Shown here: positions 1 to 13,536 of the stretch, piece by piece
How the letters are laid out: every line of letters starts with the position of its first letter
Numbering within the stretch: position 1 is the first letter of the stretch
NCBI RefSeq assembly: GCF_040807025.1
Contig: NC_090944.1
Span: 118,250,738 to 118,314,737 of the forward strand
Origin: Struthio camelus
Taxonomy: Eukaryota; Chordata; Aves; Struthioniformes; Struthionidae
DNA length: 64,000 bases
Direction of reading: 5' to 3'
Notes under the pieces: model-generated
The model's input: the letters and a program-made list of their open reading frames with translations, nothing else
The model's database searches: none
Told to the model about the DNA's origin: nothing
Translations under genes and position numbers: made by a program

Positions 1-69
1 GCCACAGATCCCTTATTTCAGGGCACTAGCAGCCAATGGTGGAGTTTGCAGCTCTTAACGTGTGTGTGT

Positions 70-83
70 GGGGGGGGGGGGGG
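70..83 (+). repeat. G14 homopolymer after (TG)n
   Basis: Fourteen G following a short TG repeat. Other long runs in intron 2 are T18 (968-985), G14 (1251-1264), C17 (2559-2575) and G12 (10508-10519). Confidence 0.95.
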
Positions 84-2558
84 AATCACCCAGAACAGGG
101 GATTTAAAGAGAACAGGAGCCAGACATAGGGCAAATCTTTTCACACTTGGCTGATACAAGATCTATTACGCATGGCTATGACCAAACCAGAGGTCTATCC
201 ATTCCATCATCTTGCCTCCAACACCACCAGTAAGCAGATGTCAAGGAAAGAGGAAAAACAGATGGAAAACACCTTGCTCTCTGCATTTCTCCTCCAGCCC
301 ACCCTCAGCCTCCCATTACTTCCAGCTTGAGGAGGTATAGTTCTACAAGGTATCAAAAGCACTAGCAAGGGCTGGAGGCACCGGTGGGGTGCCTGGAGGG
401 AGAGAGCAAAAATAATCTTGTAGATGAAGATCTAGCCATTGCATTTCACAACTGTTGCTGACACCATTTCATCCACAACAAAGAGAGCATCCATGGTACG
501 TACTGTGGATCATTCTCTGTTCATCAGTGTCTCTTCAGTGCCTCAGGAAGTTCCCTATACACCATGAACGGCCACTTTCTTTGCTGTGCACCAAGAGCTT
601 CCTTGCCCAAGCAGCGCTTCCCCTCTCTGCAGGAGGCTGTAAAGGACCTTACTTCCCACACCTCTTCCAAAGCAACAGGGCTAACTGAAATATATCAGCT
701 CAGAAGCTGATATACTCGCAAACACAGATCCTCTCCTTACCACAGCTGTTCAAGTGGTCAGTGTCCAGACCACTCATGGCTTGCCCTCACTGCTGTAGGA
801 AGATGAGTGCTGCCTCACGGTTGAAAACAGTGTACTTGGCCCACACAGCAGGAAGCAAGAGATGAGAAGGACAACTCCCCCCTCTGTCAAAGGAAGTGGA
901 GACTGTTCAGACTACACTCGCCTAGACAAAATTACAAGCAACTCCTTTGATTTCAGGGGAATTGTTCTTTTTTTTTTTTTTTTTTAAATACATTGGAGAG
1001 AAACTGAAATATGATCAAGCTCGCAACAGGGGAAAACCCATCCTTTTACAGTACAAAGAGAACACAGTGATACTGAGAGTGTTTTACACATTACAATTTC
1101 TGCTGTAACAGAAGGGAAAATTCATTACTGCAGCTTCATTCAGTTCCCCAGAGCAGAAAATTATACCTCATTCACCATCCTTTCACAATATAAGTATCCT
1201 TTCCTGGATTACATTTACCTAAAGAACCTGCACAGATTTTAGAATAGGGCGGGGGGGGGGGGGGAAGGACGACACACACAAGTGACTGAAAATTTTACTT
1301 CCCTTGCTACTAAGTGAAATAGGTCTCGCTTTCTGATCTTGCGAGCATATTTCTCACCTGCTAGAGTATGCCCGCAGCAGGTTCAAACAACCCATTGCAA
1401 GGTTTCTTTCCCCTATCACCCACACAGCATTCAGTATCAGCCTGGCCACAAAAGATTAAGCTTTAAACAAACAAAAAAAAAGTAAAAGTAAACATAGTTC
1501 ACAAAGAACAGCTTCCACCTTGATACACTCAATCTAATCTAGTCTCTCTCTCTAATCAAGCTGTCAACAGCACTTCAAAAAAAGCAAAACTGTGCATTCC
1601 ACAGAAGTTGCAAGGTCAGTTTTTTTCCATGTGGGAACTATCCAGAGAGGCTGGTTTATATGCAGATTCTGGCCTAAAGGAGTTACAAGCACATCGTTGA
1701 CATGATTGCTTTGAGGTCCCTTTAAATGTCAAGAGAGTGACATAGGATAAAAAGGGTAAGTTTCCCCTCAGCATTGACACACACATGCATAACATTCGCA
1801 TGCTATTTCTAAAATCACCTCAGTGCTGCTCGCACCTCTTGCCACAGCATATCATCTCCTACTGGCCTCTTGCAGTCTCTGATCTTGTCTACTCTTATTT
1901 AGCACTTTGACACCCGGAACAGTGCAGTGCAGCGCTTTCCTGAAAGACATCACAGGCAGAACTAGGCCCTCTTCCCCCTCCCACAGTAAAGCAGGAGAGG
2001 TCACCAAAAGCATCTTCTCTGGACTGCGCCAAGGGACACTAACTCTGCCCAGCTCAACTCCCTGCTCTCATTTCCTCCGCAGAGGCTTCTCTGTGCTGCC
2101 TGTTCTCCTACCATTTTTGCTACCGCCTTCTCAACCATGTTTTCACCCGTTACGGCACCCACATCTGAACACAGGGCTCGGTTCGTTCCAGCACTATCCC
2201 ACATTGCTTTGGTTTTCGACTTCCAAGGGCCACCAGAGCATACAAATTGGTTCCGATTAGGAACAAACAAAACAGTAGGCTTTTACATGTTGCTGGGGGA
2301 ATATTTTGAGGTGGTTTTCTTTTGGCCTTAAATTTGGTTTTGCCTCATACCCTAAGTTTTGTGCCCAGGCTGCCTATGCAAGTCTGTTCACGTTCTAACA
2401 TACACCTCGCTCCCCTGCCTTATTCACAAACTTTTCCAAAAGATGCTCTTCATGCTTCCAGACTACTCGCTAACTCTTCCAGAGGATGCTGTTGATATTT
2501 TTGAACTATACTTCTCAAACCAAATTGGAGAACAATGATTGCAGTTTTGTAACTGGAA

Positions 2559-2575
2559 CCCCCCCCCCCCCCCCC
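2559..2575 (+). repeat. C17 homopolymer
   Basis: Seventeen C, which is G17 on the DUSP10 transcript strand and could form a G-quadruplex in the pre-mRNA. Confidence 0.95.
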
Positions 2576-5500
2576 ATGCTGGGTGAGCACAGAGCCTGTC
2601 CGTTTGAGAGAAAAAGAGCATTCACAGGAACAAACTACGTAACAGCATCCTTCAAAGCACTGAGTTATTCTTAGGGAAGTGGTCAGGAAGGTGAAAGAGG
2701 AGAAGGAATGTTCTTACTTTCGGTCAAAGAATTAAGCTATACATAATACGTAACTGGGAGCAAGAAAAGAAATTCCATGTCCCAAACACACTACTGTGTG
2801 ATTTTACAATAACAGATGACGATTGCACTTACACTCCCTGGAGAGCAAGCATTTAAAGCAGAAACTGAAAATTACACATTACAACTTCTCATAGCAGAAG
2901 TATGCTTTCCCATGGGGATTTAAGCTAACATGAAGTCCAATTAAATAATCGCTTGAAATGTCAGTGTAAACCCTGAAGGAACACATACTTCTGCTCTGAA
3001 ATGCTCCCACTAGAAATCAGATTAACAAAAAGGTCATCAAGAACTGTTAAAGCTATGTATAAAGCAGAGAGAGGAAGCGTGGGGGAGGGGGAAAGGAAGA
3101 GAAACTATTTTAACGCAATAAAGATACCACAAAAGACAAAGATACCACACTGACAAAGAGCTACAAGTCTGCTTTCAGACAGAGGCATAGGGCGGACCTG
3201 ACCAGATTTGCCCAAATGCTAGTGTTCAATTATTATTTTTTTAAACCTATTATCAATTCTCTCCTTTGATTATCCATCACTGTTTGCACCCATGAAGCAA
3301 CTTGCCCATTTGCCCTTCAGAGCATCTTCACCTGGAGACACCCAGCAGCTGGTGCGATCATGCACCGGCATGCAAGAGCATGAAGGCAGTGCAGAGGGCA
3401 CTGGCTCAGCACATTTGAAGAGGGGTCCAGGGGCCATTTCAGAATTCTGCAGTTTCGGATGCGTATGAGTGGACACTTCTGCTTAATTTGCAAGTTTTAG
3501 AGAACACTGACATTTTCATGGTTCAGCCATTTATTTATTCACTTTCCCCCGTCAAGGACAATCTCTTCAAGATGGTTTCATTTTAACGACAGAGCAGTCT
3601 AATTTGTTTCTTCTGGGAATGAATACAGGCTCTTTTCCTGTCCACTGCTGCTCCTCTGCATGAAGGGGACCAGCAACATATGGCATTGATGCAAAAAGGA
3701 AACAGGGTGCTGCTATACCACACTGGCATTAGTGTGAATTCCATTCATGCCTACTGGATGAACCCTTGCCTAAAATGAAGGGTTTCTATCCTTTTGGCTA
3801 GAAGGTAATAATACCTGAATCTCATTTATCACTTTCCAGCAAAATATCTCAAAGCATAGGGGTAGGGGAATACTCCCAAAATAAAGGAAGCCTTCTTGGT
3901 ATAATCTAATGCCACTTTTCATGGTCAAAAATAAAAGCAGCAAATCACTGGTACTAGCCAAGCACAAGCCATCCCCCACCCCACCACGTAAAAAACAGGG
4001 CCAGCCATCACTGCCACTTGAATCACGGTATACTTCCAAGTTGTTGACAGACATGTGCTGAGGACCTCATGTCCATGCAAATCGCTCCTCCTTCCCAGCC
4101 TTCAGGAGAAATACTGTGCTCACTTCATAGGGCGTGCACGCAAGGAGAATCCATTGGAGGAAACCCAAGTCAACGAAGGGATATGTATTTACTATAGAGG
4201 CGGCAGTTCAGGAGGCACCTATTTCTCTGTGGTGGGAACAAGCTCCTGACTCCCATTTCAGCCTCACCTCACGCAGAAGTGTCCCCTGTGCAGGTAGGAG
4301 GCCGGAGCCGGGAAGTGGGACTGGATTGCTGGAGGGTGTTTTCAGACAGCAGCACAGCCTGCATGCAAGGACCCTCGCCTGGAAAGCTTCAGTATCTGAT
4401 GGGAATCTATTAATGGGTAGCCTGTTTTCAAGCTGGCTCACTGTAGTTTGTCTGTGCAGCAGGAGTACTCCCTGCCGCTCTGGCAGGCCGCCTTGCCTGG
4501 AGGGGAGGCAGCCTGCAGCTCCCTATCCGCAGGGCCCCACCACCGCCTGGGTCAGGTCACAGCATCGGGCTGGCCAGCAGTAGTCCCACCATGTGACTCC
4601 ACAGCAGTGCCACTCCACCAGGGCCAACGCTTGCCTTCGCTGCCTGCCCCAAAGCCAGCCCAGAACGAGACCACAGGCGAGATGCTTGAAGCCACAGCAC
4701 AGCGGCATACCCAGGGCTGCAAGTTTCCCACCTCGGACTTTTGCCAAGGATTCCTAGATAGAACAAGTAGCAAGCCCTGAGCCAAGCAGTCGAGCTGCCT
4801 GAATCACACACGCGCCTGCAGCTGGCGCAACGGCAACAGCTGCACACACAAAGGTGCATTTTGCCATGCTTGTCACCAGGAAGCTCACAGAGACCATGGC
4901 TGCAAACCAGTTTCTTCTGACATCTCCTCTGTGCATCCTCACCTCCCACGCTGCACCTCTTCTTCATAGGGAAGGTATGAAAAAGAAGGGAAGATGATCC
5001 TAATGGCCAAGGAGGCAAGGACAGACCCTAAAAAATCCAAGGCATAAGAAAAAAAATTGACCCAGTTTACATCTTACACTCCAAAACAGGAAAAACTGCA
5101 TGCACGCTGGCAATAGGGAAGCTAAAAAGATATATATTCACTGAATCTGGAATTAAATAGCAGTCAGGGAATCCTTTCCATACAAGGAGGATCTCTTTAG
5201 CCAGATCCCTTGAAACAAACTGGGTCTCCTTGTCTCCACAGGAGAATAAGTAATAATACTTCCCAAGAGGCCTAAGCACTCACTGCCTTATCCCCCAATA
5301 GAGATAATACTGCCTAATAACTGCCTACAAAGGACTAACTTGCAGCTCATTGCATCAATGTGCAAAATTCATATATATGTGTGTGCATATATATAAAAAT
5401 AAAATAAGGTTAACCTCAGGTTAAAAGAGCACATGAAGTGTTTTTATACTTAAATTATGCGAGCAAACTCAAAGAATAAGCCTTTTGCTGCTTTTTTCGA

Positions 5501-6739
5501 TTGAGTGCATGGCTAGAACTCCCACCATCTTAAGAGAGACCACAGCCAAGAGGAATTAAAGACCCCATCATCAACACAATACACATCAATTGCTTTGACA
5601 ATAGCTTTTGTTTTATAACATTATTGGCCAGTTGCCTATAAAAGGCTTGCTTCAGCACAATAAACAGACAGTCCAGAATCGACTAATGTGACAGAAGATT
5701 GCAAGTTATCTTCTATTTCCAAATCTCTCAAAATTACCATGAAATATTTATTAATCCACACACATGTGCAGATGACGGGTGATATTTTTTCTTATTACCT
5801 TTAATTAGTAACAGTTCTTCATTGTTGCAGTGAATTAATCGGGAATTAACTCAGACATCCTGGAGTGTGTGGGGTTTTTTTTGTTTGTTTGTTTTTTTAA
5901 AGCCAGAGCACAGTAAAAAGAGTCAGAATGAACACGTTCACATCACTTTCTCCATTTCCTCCTTCAAAGCCATTATCTTGGCAATAGAATGACGTATTAG
6001 TGCAAAGCAGTATCTAACACTTGTGGGATTAGTGGCTCCCAAGTCCCCCAGCCACTGAAGAGCATTTGCGTCCCCTTGGCAGCAGAGTCCCCCCAACAGC
6101 ACTCACCTTGGACCCCTCCAGCGGGGGCAGCCCAGGGCAAAGACATGAGCTGGCTGGACACAAGTCTAGCTGGATCAGCCTTGCATTGCCCCAGGCAGCA
6201 GGAATCAGAGGCTTATTACTTTCAGGGTGCCACCTAGACCCCCAGCTAGTAGAGCTGCAAGGTCCCAATTACTCCCTGGACATTTGCTAGCTCGGATGGG
6301 TCTCTGCACACACATCCATGGAAGTTGTGACATTTTCTTTGAGGCACTATTGAAAAACAAATGGCAAGAGATAAAGTTGTGCACTATCCAGATTTGGCCT
6401 TTCTACTCCGAGTGCAGCTTTCCTTTAGAAAGAATATAACCTGCTCTCCACAGCAGAGGGAAAGACGAAAAACAATTTCAAAGAATACAAAAAAACCCAA
6501 AGGTAAATCAAAGTCTACAGTTATTACATTAACAAAGATGCACTGTCAGGGCAGATGGGGAAGGTGGTACCTGCAAGTCACTCTCCCACTTTTGGCAACA
6601 GGCAGATGTGTTGTTCCAAGGCATTGCTGTGACTGTGGATCATTCTGGGTCAATTACATTTATTACTGACCACAATAAGAGAGATTAGCTCAGTGCTACA
6701 AAAGGTGTGAGAGCGAAAGGGAAAAAGAAAACCCAAACA

Positions 6740-6850
6740 GATTAAAGTGACCTGTCCAAGGCCTCACAGCAAGTCTATTGTGCACGCTTAGTCACAGAGC
6801 AAGCAAATTGCCATTGCAAGGTCTTGGCCAGCGCACCCTATTAGCTACAA
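6740..6850. repeat. MIR/L2-type remnant
   Basis: The stretch with AAGTGACCTGTCCAAGG followed by CTCACAGCAAGTC matches the widespread MIR/L2 3' core motif (AAGTGACTTGCCCAAGGTCACACAGC). Recognised by eye; the ends are uncertain. Confidence 0.55.
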
Positions 6851-9183
6851 GCAGCTATCTCTCTAGCCTGATCACCTCCTGTGCAGTGTAGGGGAGGGAA
6901 GGACTTAGTTCTCCCACCTGCCCCTCTCCTTCAAGCCCCGAAGTGATGCTCTCCTGGTCCCGAAAGTCTAAAGGGACACATGCTACCTGGGAATCAATAA
7001 CTTCCAGAGATGTATCCCCCGTTGCATCACGGGGAGGATGCAACAAAACCATCTCTAGTGGGCCGAGAGGATTACAAGCACAAGGTTGGCTTAATCACAA
7101 CTGTTAACTTAGGCAAAGCATTTCTTGTACTTAAAGAGTCACAAGGCATTAAAAATCCCCACAGCTTCACTACTGAAGCTACTGGTGAAAGGAGCATCAG
7201 TCCAACCACACAGCACCAAGCAGAGCGTAAGCACCCCAGGACCTTCCAGCCACAGAAGTAACCTTGCTGGAATATTTTAAAAATAGCAGCAGCGCCCCTT
7301 CATGCACGCTTTTCGTAGCAGCCTCCTTGTTCTGCCTTCACACAGGACACACCAAGAGGCACAGCCAGTACCATTAGCTAATTTTCTAGCCTGGCCTAAT
7401 CCTGCAGCACTGGAGCACGAGAGCTTTACCACTACAACCGTTATAATTTTTAGGGGAGGAATGGAAGGGTGACAGCCATGGTATTTGGCATTTTTCTTTA
7501 AGCCCTGGCTTAACCAAGCACCTTTGTGCTAATGAGAACCTCTGATTTCCTTTAAAAAAAAAAAAAAGGAAAAAAAGTTCAACTTGTACAGTACAGAGAC
7601 ATTAAAAAACACTGAAGACAGACGCAGGTAAGTACCTTGTGAAAAAGCTTCCAAGCAAACAAGAGCTCATGATAATCAGGTCAACTCTGTGATTTCTGGA
7701 GCCAGCATTCCTCTAGCTCACCAGAGAATTCCCTGTAAGGCCAAGGTGGCAAACAATCTTAGCTTTTGCACAAAGGCACAAAGCATTAGATCATCCTTAT
7801 AGTGTAATGATGTCCTATTTAACAAAGCTGATGTCTTCTGTAGCCCTGTAAACCCTGTTGAATATTTGAGAAATATTTCTCTCATGGTTTGTCGATAAAC
7901 ACACAAGATGAGGCAGAATTAAGGCTATGCGCATTTCTTCAGTTTCTTACATAAATAAAACTAATTGTTATATGGCTTTTCATAGAGTAGACAGGGAGTC
8001 ACAGCCTACAGACAAGTGGTTGATCCCCCATTTCAAGTGCCTCAAAGCCACATTAATCTTATCAAGAACTTCGTGTTCCTAAGCATAATAAAAATTATCA
8101 GCTGCTGCTTTAGATAGGGCGAGGGGGGAAACACGTGTATGCCCTAAAACAAGCCAGTTTGTATTTGTTAACATCCAGACACCACTCAAAAGCTCAAAGG
8201 CAGCTAGTGTTCCCCCCTGTACCTCTCAAACAGGTTACATTCAACTTAAAGTAAAAATTTAAAAGAAAAATAGAAATATCATCAGCAAGTAATTCTATAA
8301 ACACACAGAGATTTCACTAGTAGTGAGACTGTCACATCTTTAACAAGGTAAGAGGAAGGACAGCACATTAGGCATTCAGCTATTCATAACTCAACTTCTG
8401 TCTGCTAGGATCATTGCGGGGGGTACCCCCGGAGTTTAACAGAGCTGGAGCCAGATTTTTCCTTCACTAGCATTAGAGACGTTGGCCCAATAGAAACAAT
8501 TTGCTTAATTCTTAGTTTGATTTCCAAGAGTATGAGAAGCTGGACAGCTAAAGGAGGAAGACACAAACAAACCAACCAACCTCCCCACATCTTTTTTCCT
8601 TCTTCCTAAGGCAGTGCCTTTGCTTTTATCCCCTCCAAGGACAGTCAAAACATGACAGACACCGTGCATGCCAGCACCTCAAACTCCAAGATGCCTTCAC
8701 CTGAGAGGAAATGCTACACTGCCCATTACCGTTGCGTAGGCGCAGTTTAGAGGTACACAGAAGCAGATCAGTGCAGAAGTACTGATTTGAAGAAAAGCGT
8801 ATGGTTTTGACAACATTATTACCCAAGTTTATCTATGCATATACATATATGTACACATATACAACTAGTTTTCACATATTAAGGCCAATAAGACTGTCTA
8901 TTGCAGTAGAGAAAGATACAGTTATGCTCTAGCAATCAGACTCTAAAAAACAAAGGTGAAATCTCAGCCCTAGTAGAGCCAAGAAAAGTTTTTCCCCCTC
9001 GAGTGGCTGGTGGGGGGGCCAGATTTCTCCCGCAGCATAGGCAGAACATGCTTCAGTTTTAAACATGCTGGATTTTAAGCATGCATTACTTAACACGTAA
9101 AAATACATGCGGCCCTGTTACTATCATGACCTAATAATTATTCAGTGTCCTTTGAGACCTCTGGTGGAAATAAATGCCAGACA

Positions 9184-9290
9184 CGTCTTGCTGATCAGCT
9201 GGTTTCGTCGACCACTGCGCCGAGTTCTGCTCTCGGTTACAGCTACGCAGCGTAATTCAGTTAGGGTTTAAAGCAGCGCTATCGCTGTCG
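9184..9290. other. CpG-dense block inside intron 2
   Basis: Eleven CpG dinucleotides in 107 bp (first C at 9184, 9206, 9209, 9218, 9221, 9234, 9246, 9251, 9277, 9283, 9289) in an otherwise CpG-poor intron. It is not a simple repeat and has no open frame of note. Such retention suggests an unmethylated regulatory element, but this is inference. Confidence 0.5.
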
Positions 9291-12200
9291 AATTATGCAA
9301 GTTTTTGCAAGAGACTATGACCAGGTCAGGTATTCCAAAGGCAGGCAATCACAATGCTTTGTATTAACACGGGACAATGTGACAGGGGTACTTTTTTCTT
9401 TTAGGAGTCGCTTGGTTCCTCTGCGGTTGTTTTAACTTTGCTGATATGCTACTTCAGTGAGGTAAGAGATGTGAAGTTATTCTTAGACCGTGGCAGCAAG
9501 CATAAAGTGGTTTGCTGCCAGGTTTTATACTCCTCACTGTAATGAGAGCTAGTCACTTTATTTGTTTCCCTGTTAGATGAGCAATGAGAAGACACAAAGC
9601 CAGAGCATAAATGAGCTCCTCAAACCAAGAATAAAAATAGAGAAGCAACTGCTTGTGATCACCACTGGTCAGTTCCTCCCCTGCCCCCCCTTTTTGCCTC
9701 ACTCCAGGGATCAGTTTACTCTGGGCACAACCGAAAGGAATTTTTAGCAGACTTGAGCTTTGCATCTTTGCTTTTGAACTCAAATTTTCTCTGCAGTCAT
9801 CAAATAGAGAGGCTTTTCAAGGCTTCTGCTGCTGGGGCTCAAAGGCAGAGGAGGAAGGGTGAGAATAAAACAATACTACTAGACGCTGTCTAGGAAGACA
9901 CAGGCAACTTATTCTTATTCTAAAAGCTGTTGAAGTGTTTTGACACAGATGTTAGTTTTTCATTTTCAGTTCATGTGTAGATTTAGTTTTAACTTGAAAA
10001 AGATGCTTAACTCCGAACTTAAACATTTCATTCTCTGTAAAATAACACTTTTCATTTGAATTTGAACACGAATGAACTTCACACTTCCTTTTTTTTAGGT
10101 CCCAGTAGCAAACTAAAGCACAAAAACTCCCCCAACGCTCTAGGCCACTTTCACTATGAGCTACACACTAAGGGAAGGCAAATTCTTCCAATAAAGCAGA
10201 AACACTCTAGTGCTTATCTGCCAATTTCACCATGCCTTGCTGCTGGCTTTGACGGAGTTGTGCCACCTTTCCTTCTCCCAAGGAGGCCCAGGGCTGCAAG
10301 CCCACCGGGAGCCACGTTATGAATTTCTCCCCCCCACTTAATTCAGCAACAGTTTTGCCATCAGCCTCAAGCAGAGGAGGTGCTGAGCTCCATCCCTGGT
10401 TTTTCTTCCCGCCCTTCACAAACTTAGACAAAGAAATGTAGCCACAAAAAGGGAGGCTTTTACGTTTCAATAGGTAGGTAATACCAGCATCTGTTGTGAA
10501 GATGTATGGGGGGGGGGGGAAAGGGAGGAAAAAGCATGACTTCTCATATACAAACAGGCTGAACAGCAGCTTCAGCCACAAGAGCTTCTAAGGCCAACAT
10601 AAGAGTAAAGTACATTAGTCTTTCTTAAATGTTGTTGTGCTTTCTGGACAAAAAAAGGAAGAGAAAAACCTTTGCTTCTAAAGGGCTTATATCAAAATGC
10701 AAGTCTTGCACTTATGACCCAAACTGTCCATACTAAAGGAAGTAGCAAAGAGGCAGAGATATGAAAAGAAGAACAGAAATGTTTAAATCCCTCTATAAAA
10801 TGACATAGCTTCCAATACTCTCCCAAAGTGTTAGTTCATATGGGCCTGCTGCTCACGTTAAAAATAAATTAGGGCCCTTCTTTGTAACTTGATCCTGATA
10901 AGGTGCCCTATACGTATATTTATCTATAAATCAGTACAGAATTTTTATGCTGCTTAAAGATTCAGGCATCTAAACTTAAATACACACTGGACCAATCTGC
11001 TGCCCTGAAGTACTGTAAGTTAAAGCCGTAACTCAATCCCTTCGGGTGCAGGCCCTCAGGTTTGCTGATCAGATTCCCCCCACAACGTGACACCGCACCA
11101 CAAAAACAGCAACAGGGCTGCCGGGCTGACAGGCAGCACCAAACATGGAGAAGGTGGCACCAGATCAGGGGGACATAAACTTGGCCGGCAATGCTAGCAA
11201 CCAGTGTTTACAAACATAAACCAGAGGATCAGATGGGCCAGCAATAAATTAGGACTGGACTGCAGTGAGCAAGAGAAATTGCTCAAAATAAAACATAAAA
11301 GCAAAAAGGGCTCATAAGCTACCACCAGTTTCATTGCAATCCCTGAACCCAAAGACACACCCACCCACATCAGCTCTAGCACTTCTGAAGCATAATGGAA
11401 AAAATTCTATCTAATAAGTGAAACTAAATAACAAGCACTTCTAGCACCACTCCTCAGGCTTGGAAACTTCAGCAGAGCCTTCCTAAATGCTGCTTTGCCA
11501 CATGCGCGACTCCATTCGACCCCAATTCAAGCCCCACTTCAAAGATGGGGAGAGGAGTTACAGTGGAAATGGGAGCACCCTTATCTCTTCTCCCTGCACT
11601 ACCGACTTCCCCAGGCAAGGTCTGCCCTGCCTCAGCCAATCGTCACACTCAAAAAGCATAGGATTTTGGCTTCCTTTGTCTTCTAACACAAGTCCAACTC
11701 TGTTGGCAGAAGCAGTTCAGGGAGAGGAATTCTGCTTAGCAGGACTTTTGAGACTGATGCTAACATTTCCTCCATCATCTTAAAAAAAAAAAAAAATCCC
11801 GAGTAATACCACAAGCACTCACTTGGTGAAACCCAGCAGAGTACCCAGTGAACCGCAACTGGCATGGAGAGGTGGGAGAAGATGCTGCCTACAAAACGCA
11901 CATAGGGGCTGCCCACTGCCGGTCCCAGGCCCAGCAGCTCAGTGCTACCCAGTTACAGCTGCGTTGCTCTATCTCAGCTCCTGCCTTTAACTTCAGATAC
12001 TAAAAACCGTCCCAGTTTGGAGTCACAGGAGTTTCAGTAGGTGCTTTCAGAGAAACACAAACAAGAAAAATACCTTCAGCATCCCGCTTTCAGAAGACTA
12101 GAAAGACTTGCAGACTACAGCTTATAAACCACATTTCCAGTTGCAAGGGCTTAAACAGAATGCCTTTATCACCAGAAACACAGCACTTCACAGCAGTAAC

Positions 12201-13527
12201 TTTACTCTACAAAGAGAATCTTCACCCTTTTGTACAGCTTAAGGGCACCATCATGACCTGAAAGAGTCAATACATGCATATTGGGAACCAGTAGCAAGTG
12301 TCAAAGCAAACGCTGCGTAACTATTTACTTGCTATGCTTTACTCACACAACAGAGCCCAGCGCAGTTTTAAGCTTCCACAAGAGTCAGATATACTCAGAG
12401 AGGAAAGATCTCACAGGACCCTTAATTTAGCCCATTTTCTCTATTTAGCGTCATACTCTTCTAGGAGCTATCAGAGCAGTGAAGTCTGCTGCCACATTGC
12501 GTAGGTTGAAAGAAGTAACTTCTAAAGGAAAAAAACAAGTGAATTAAATACACACAATGAGCTCAACAACAGATCCTCCTGTGTTTCTGAGTGGCATAGC
12601 CAATCTCTATCAGCTATGTGTCTGAATGGCATAAACCCCCAGGGAGAAGAGATTTAATCTAGAGGGCAGCACTGTTATAAATAGGAGCTACAGAATAAAA
12701 TGAAAGAGGGAAACGTCCTTGGATGCTGCTTACGAAAAGGATTCCCTAAGTGGCAGGACTTACTTTCACTTAGAACATTAAGAGATAGATCAAAGAACAC
12801 ATTAAATCGGTAGCTTTTAAAGGAAAACGATATATAAACAAATATGCATCCATGCATACACGTATATATAACCCTTTCAGGACACTTTTTAAGCAAAAAT
12901 ATCTCTCCATCCATTACTCTGAACCCGCTCCACCAGAATAAGGCTTGACTGCTCCAGTTTCACTGACTGGTCCTCACAGTTCACGCAGGACTAGCCCATG
13001 ATGCAATGCCACAGACCAGCTGGCTTCCCTTGTCTTTCCTCCTCCCTTCTTTTACTGTCCTATTGCCTATCTCCAACACCTATGAGTTCAGTTTTACATG
13101 GACTAAAATAATCAAGCCCAAGGCTGCTAAGTAAAGGTCAGTCTGATGATCTCAAACAGCTAGGGGAGAGAAGTGCACCCTCCTGGACCTCTGCCCCTTG
13201 GGCTATAAATACTTAGAGCAAACACTTGGGGAAATTCTTTGTCTACACCGGCAGACACTAGGAAGCACGTTTCTTCTCTCTTCCAATTCCCACCGCACTT
13301 CACTACTCAAGGACAACAGTCAGAGACAAAGCAAATATCCCTTACTATCGAGCTACCAGCTCCATGATTTGTTGAAGGAATGTGTTTGCCTTGCCACCTG
13401 TGACCCCAGGCACACGGGCCATCCTAGAAATAAACAGCCGCATTGAAAGTTCTGCCATAAGCCTTGCTTAAGGTTGAACAGATGCACAGCAAAGCAAACC
13501 ATGAGATTACATGGGGGCAAGGTGCAG

Positions 13528-13536
13528 GATTACCTT
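13528..13536 (-). other. DUSP10: Splice donor of DUSP10 coding exon (exon 2 / intron 2)
   Basis: On the minus strand the exon ends AAAAG followed by GTAATC, a good donor (AAG|GTAA core). The exon boundary is base 13534, leaving one base of codon 268 (Gly). This phase and position match the known DUSP10 break after VLKG. Reading through the donor adds residues unlike DUSP10 and reaches a stop about 110 bases later. Confidence 0.93.

Larger units (their letters stand above)
1..13533 (-). other. DUSP10: DUSP10 intron 2 (partial, runs off the left edge)
   Basis: Sequence 3' of the first DUSP10 coding exon, transcribed right to left. It begins with a GT donor (bases 13533-13532 on the minus strand) and no acceptor with a matching downstream exon is seen before the window edge. 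I looked on the minus strand for the catalytic exons (active-site loop HCQAGVSR and flanking sequence) and did not find them, so the intron is at least 13.5 kb. It holds long homopolymer runs (G14 at 70-83, T18 at 968-985, G14 at 1251-1264, C17 at 2559-2575, G12 at 10508-10519), a MIR/L2-type scrap near 6740-6850 and a CpG-dense block at 9184-9290. Open frames here are short, lack recognisable domains and look like chance. That this is intron follows from the gene model; the splice donor is seen directly. Confidence 0.85.

Noticed and set aside
4134..5018. Overlapping 110-153 codon open frames on both strands
   Set aside because: GC-rich intronic sequence open in several frames, no recognisable domain, low-complexity composition and no splice context.
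13424..13533. DUSP10 frame reading on past VLKG
   Set aside because: The added residues do not match DUSP10, a strong donor sits at 13534/13533, and a stop follows soon after.
1..13533. DUSP10 catalytic exons
   Set aside because: I looked for the active-site region and the conserved C-terminal blocks on the minus strand and found none; they must lie left of the window.
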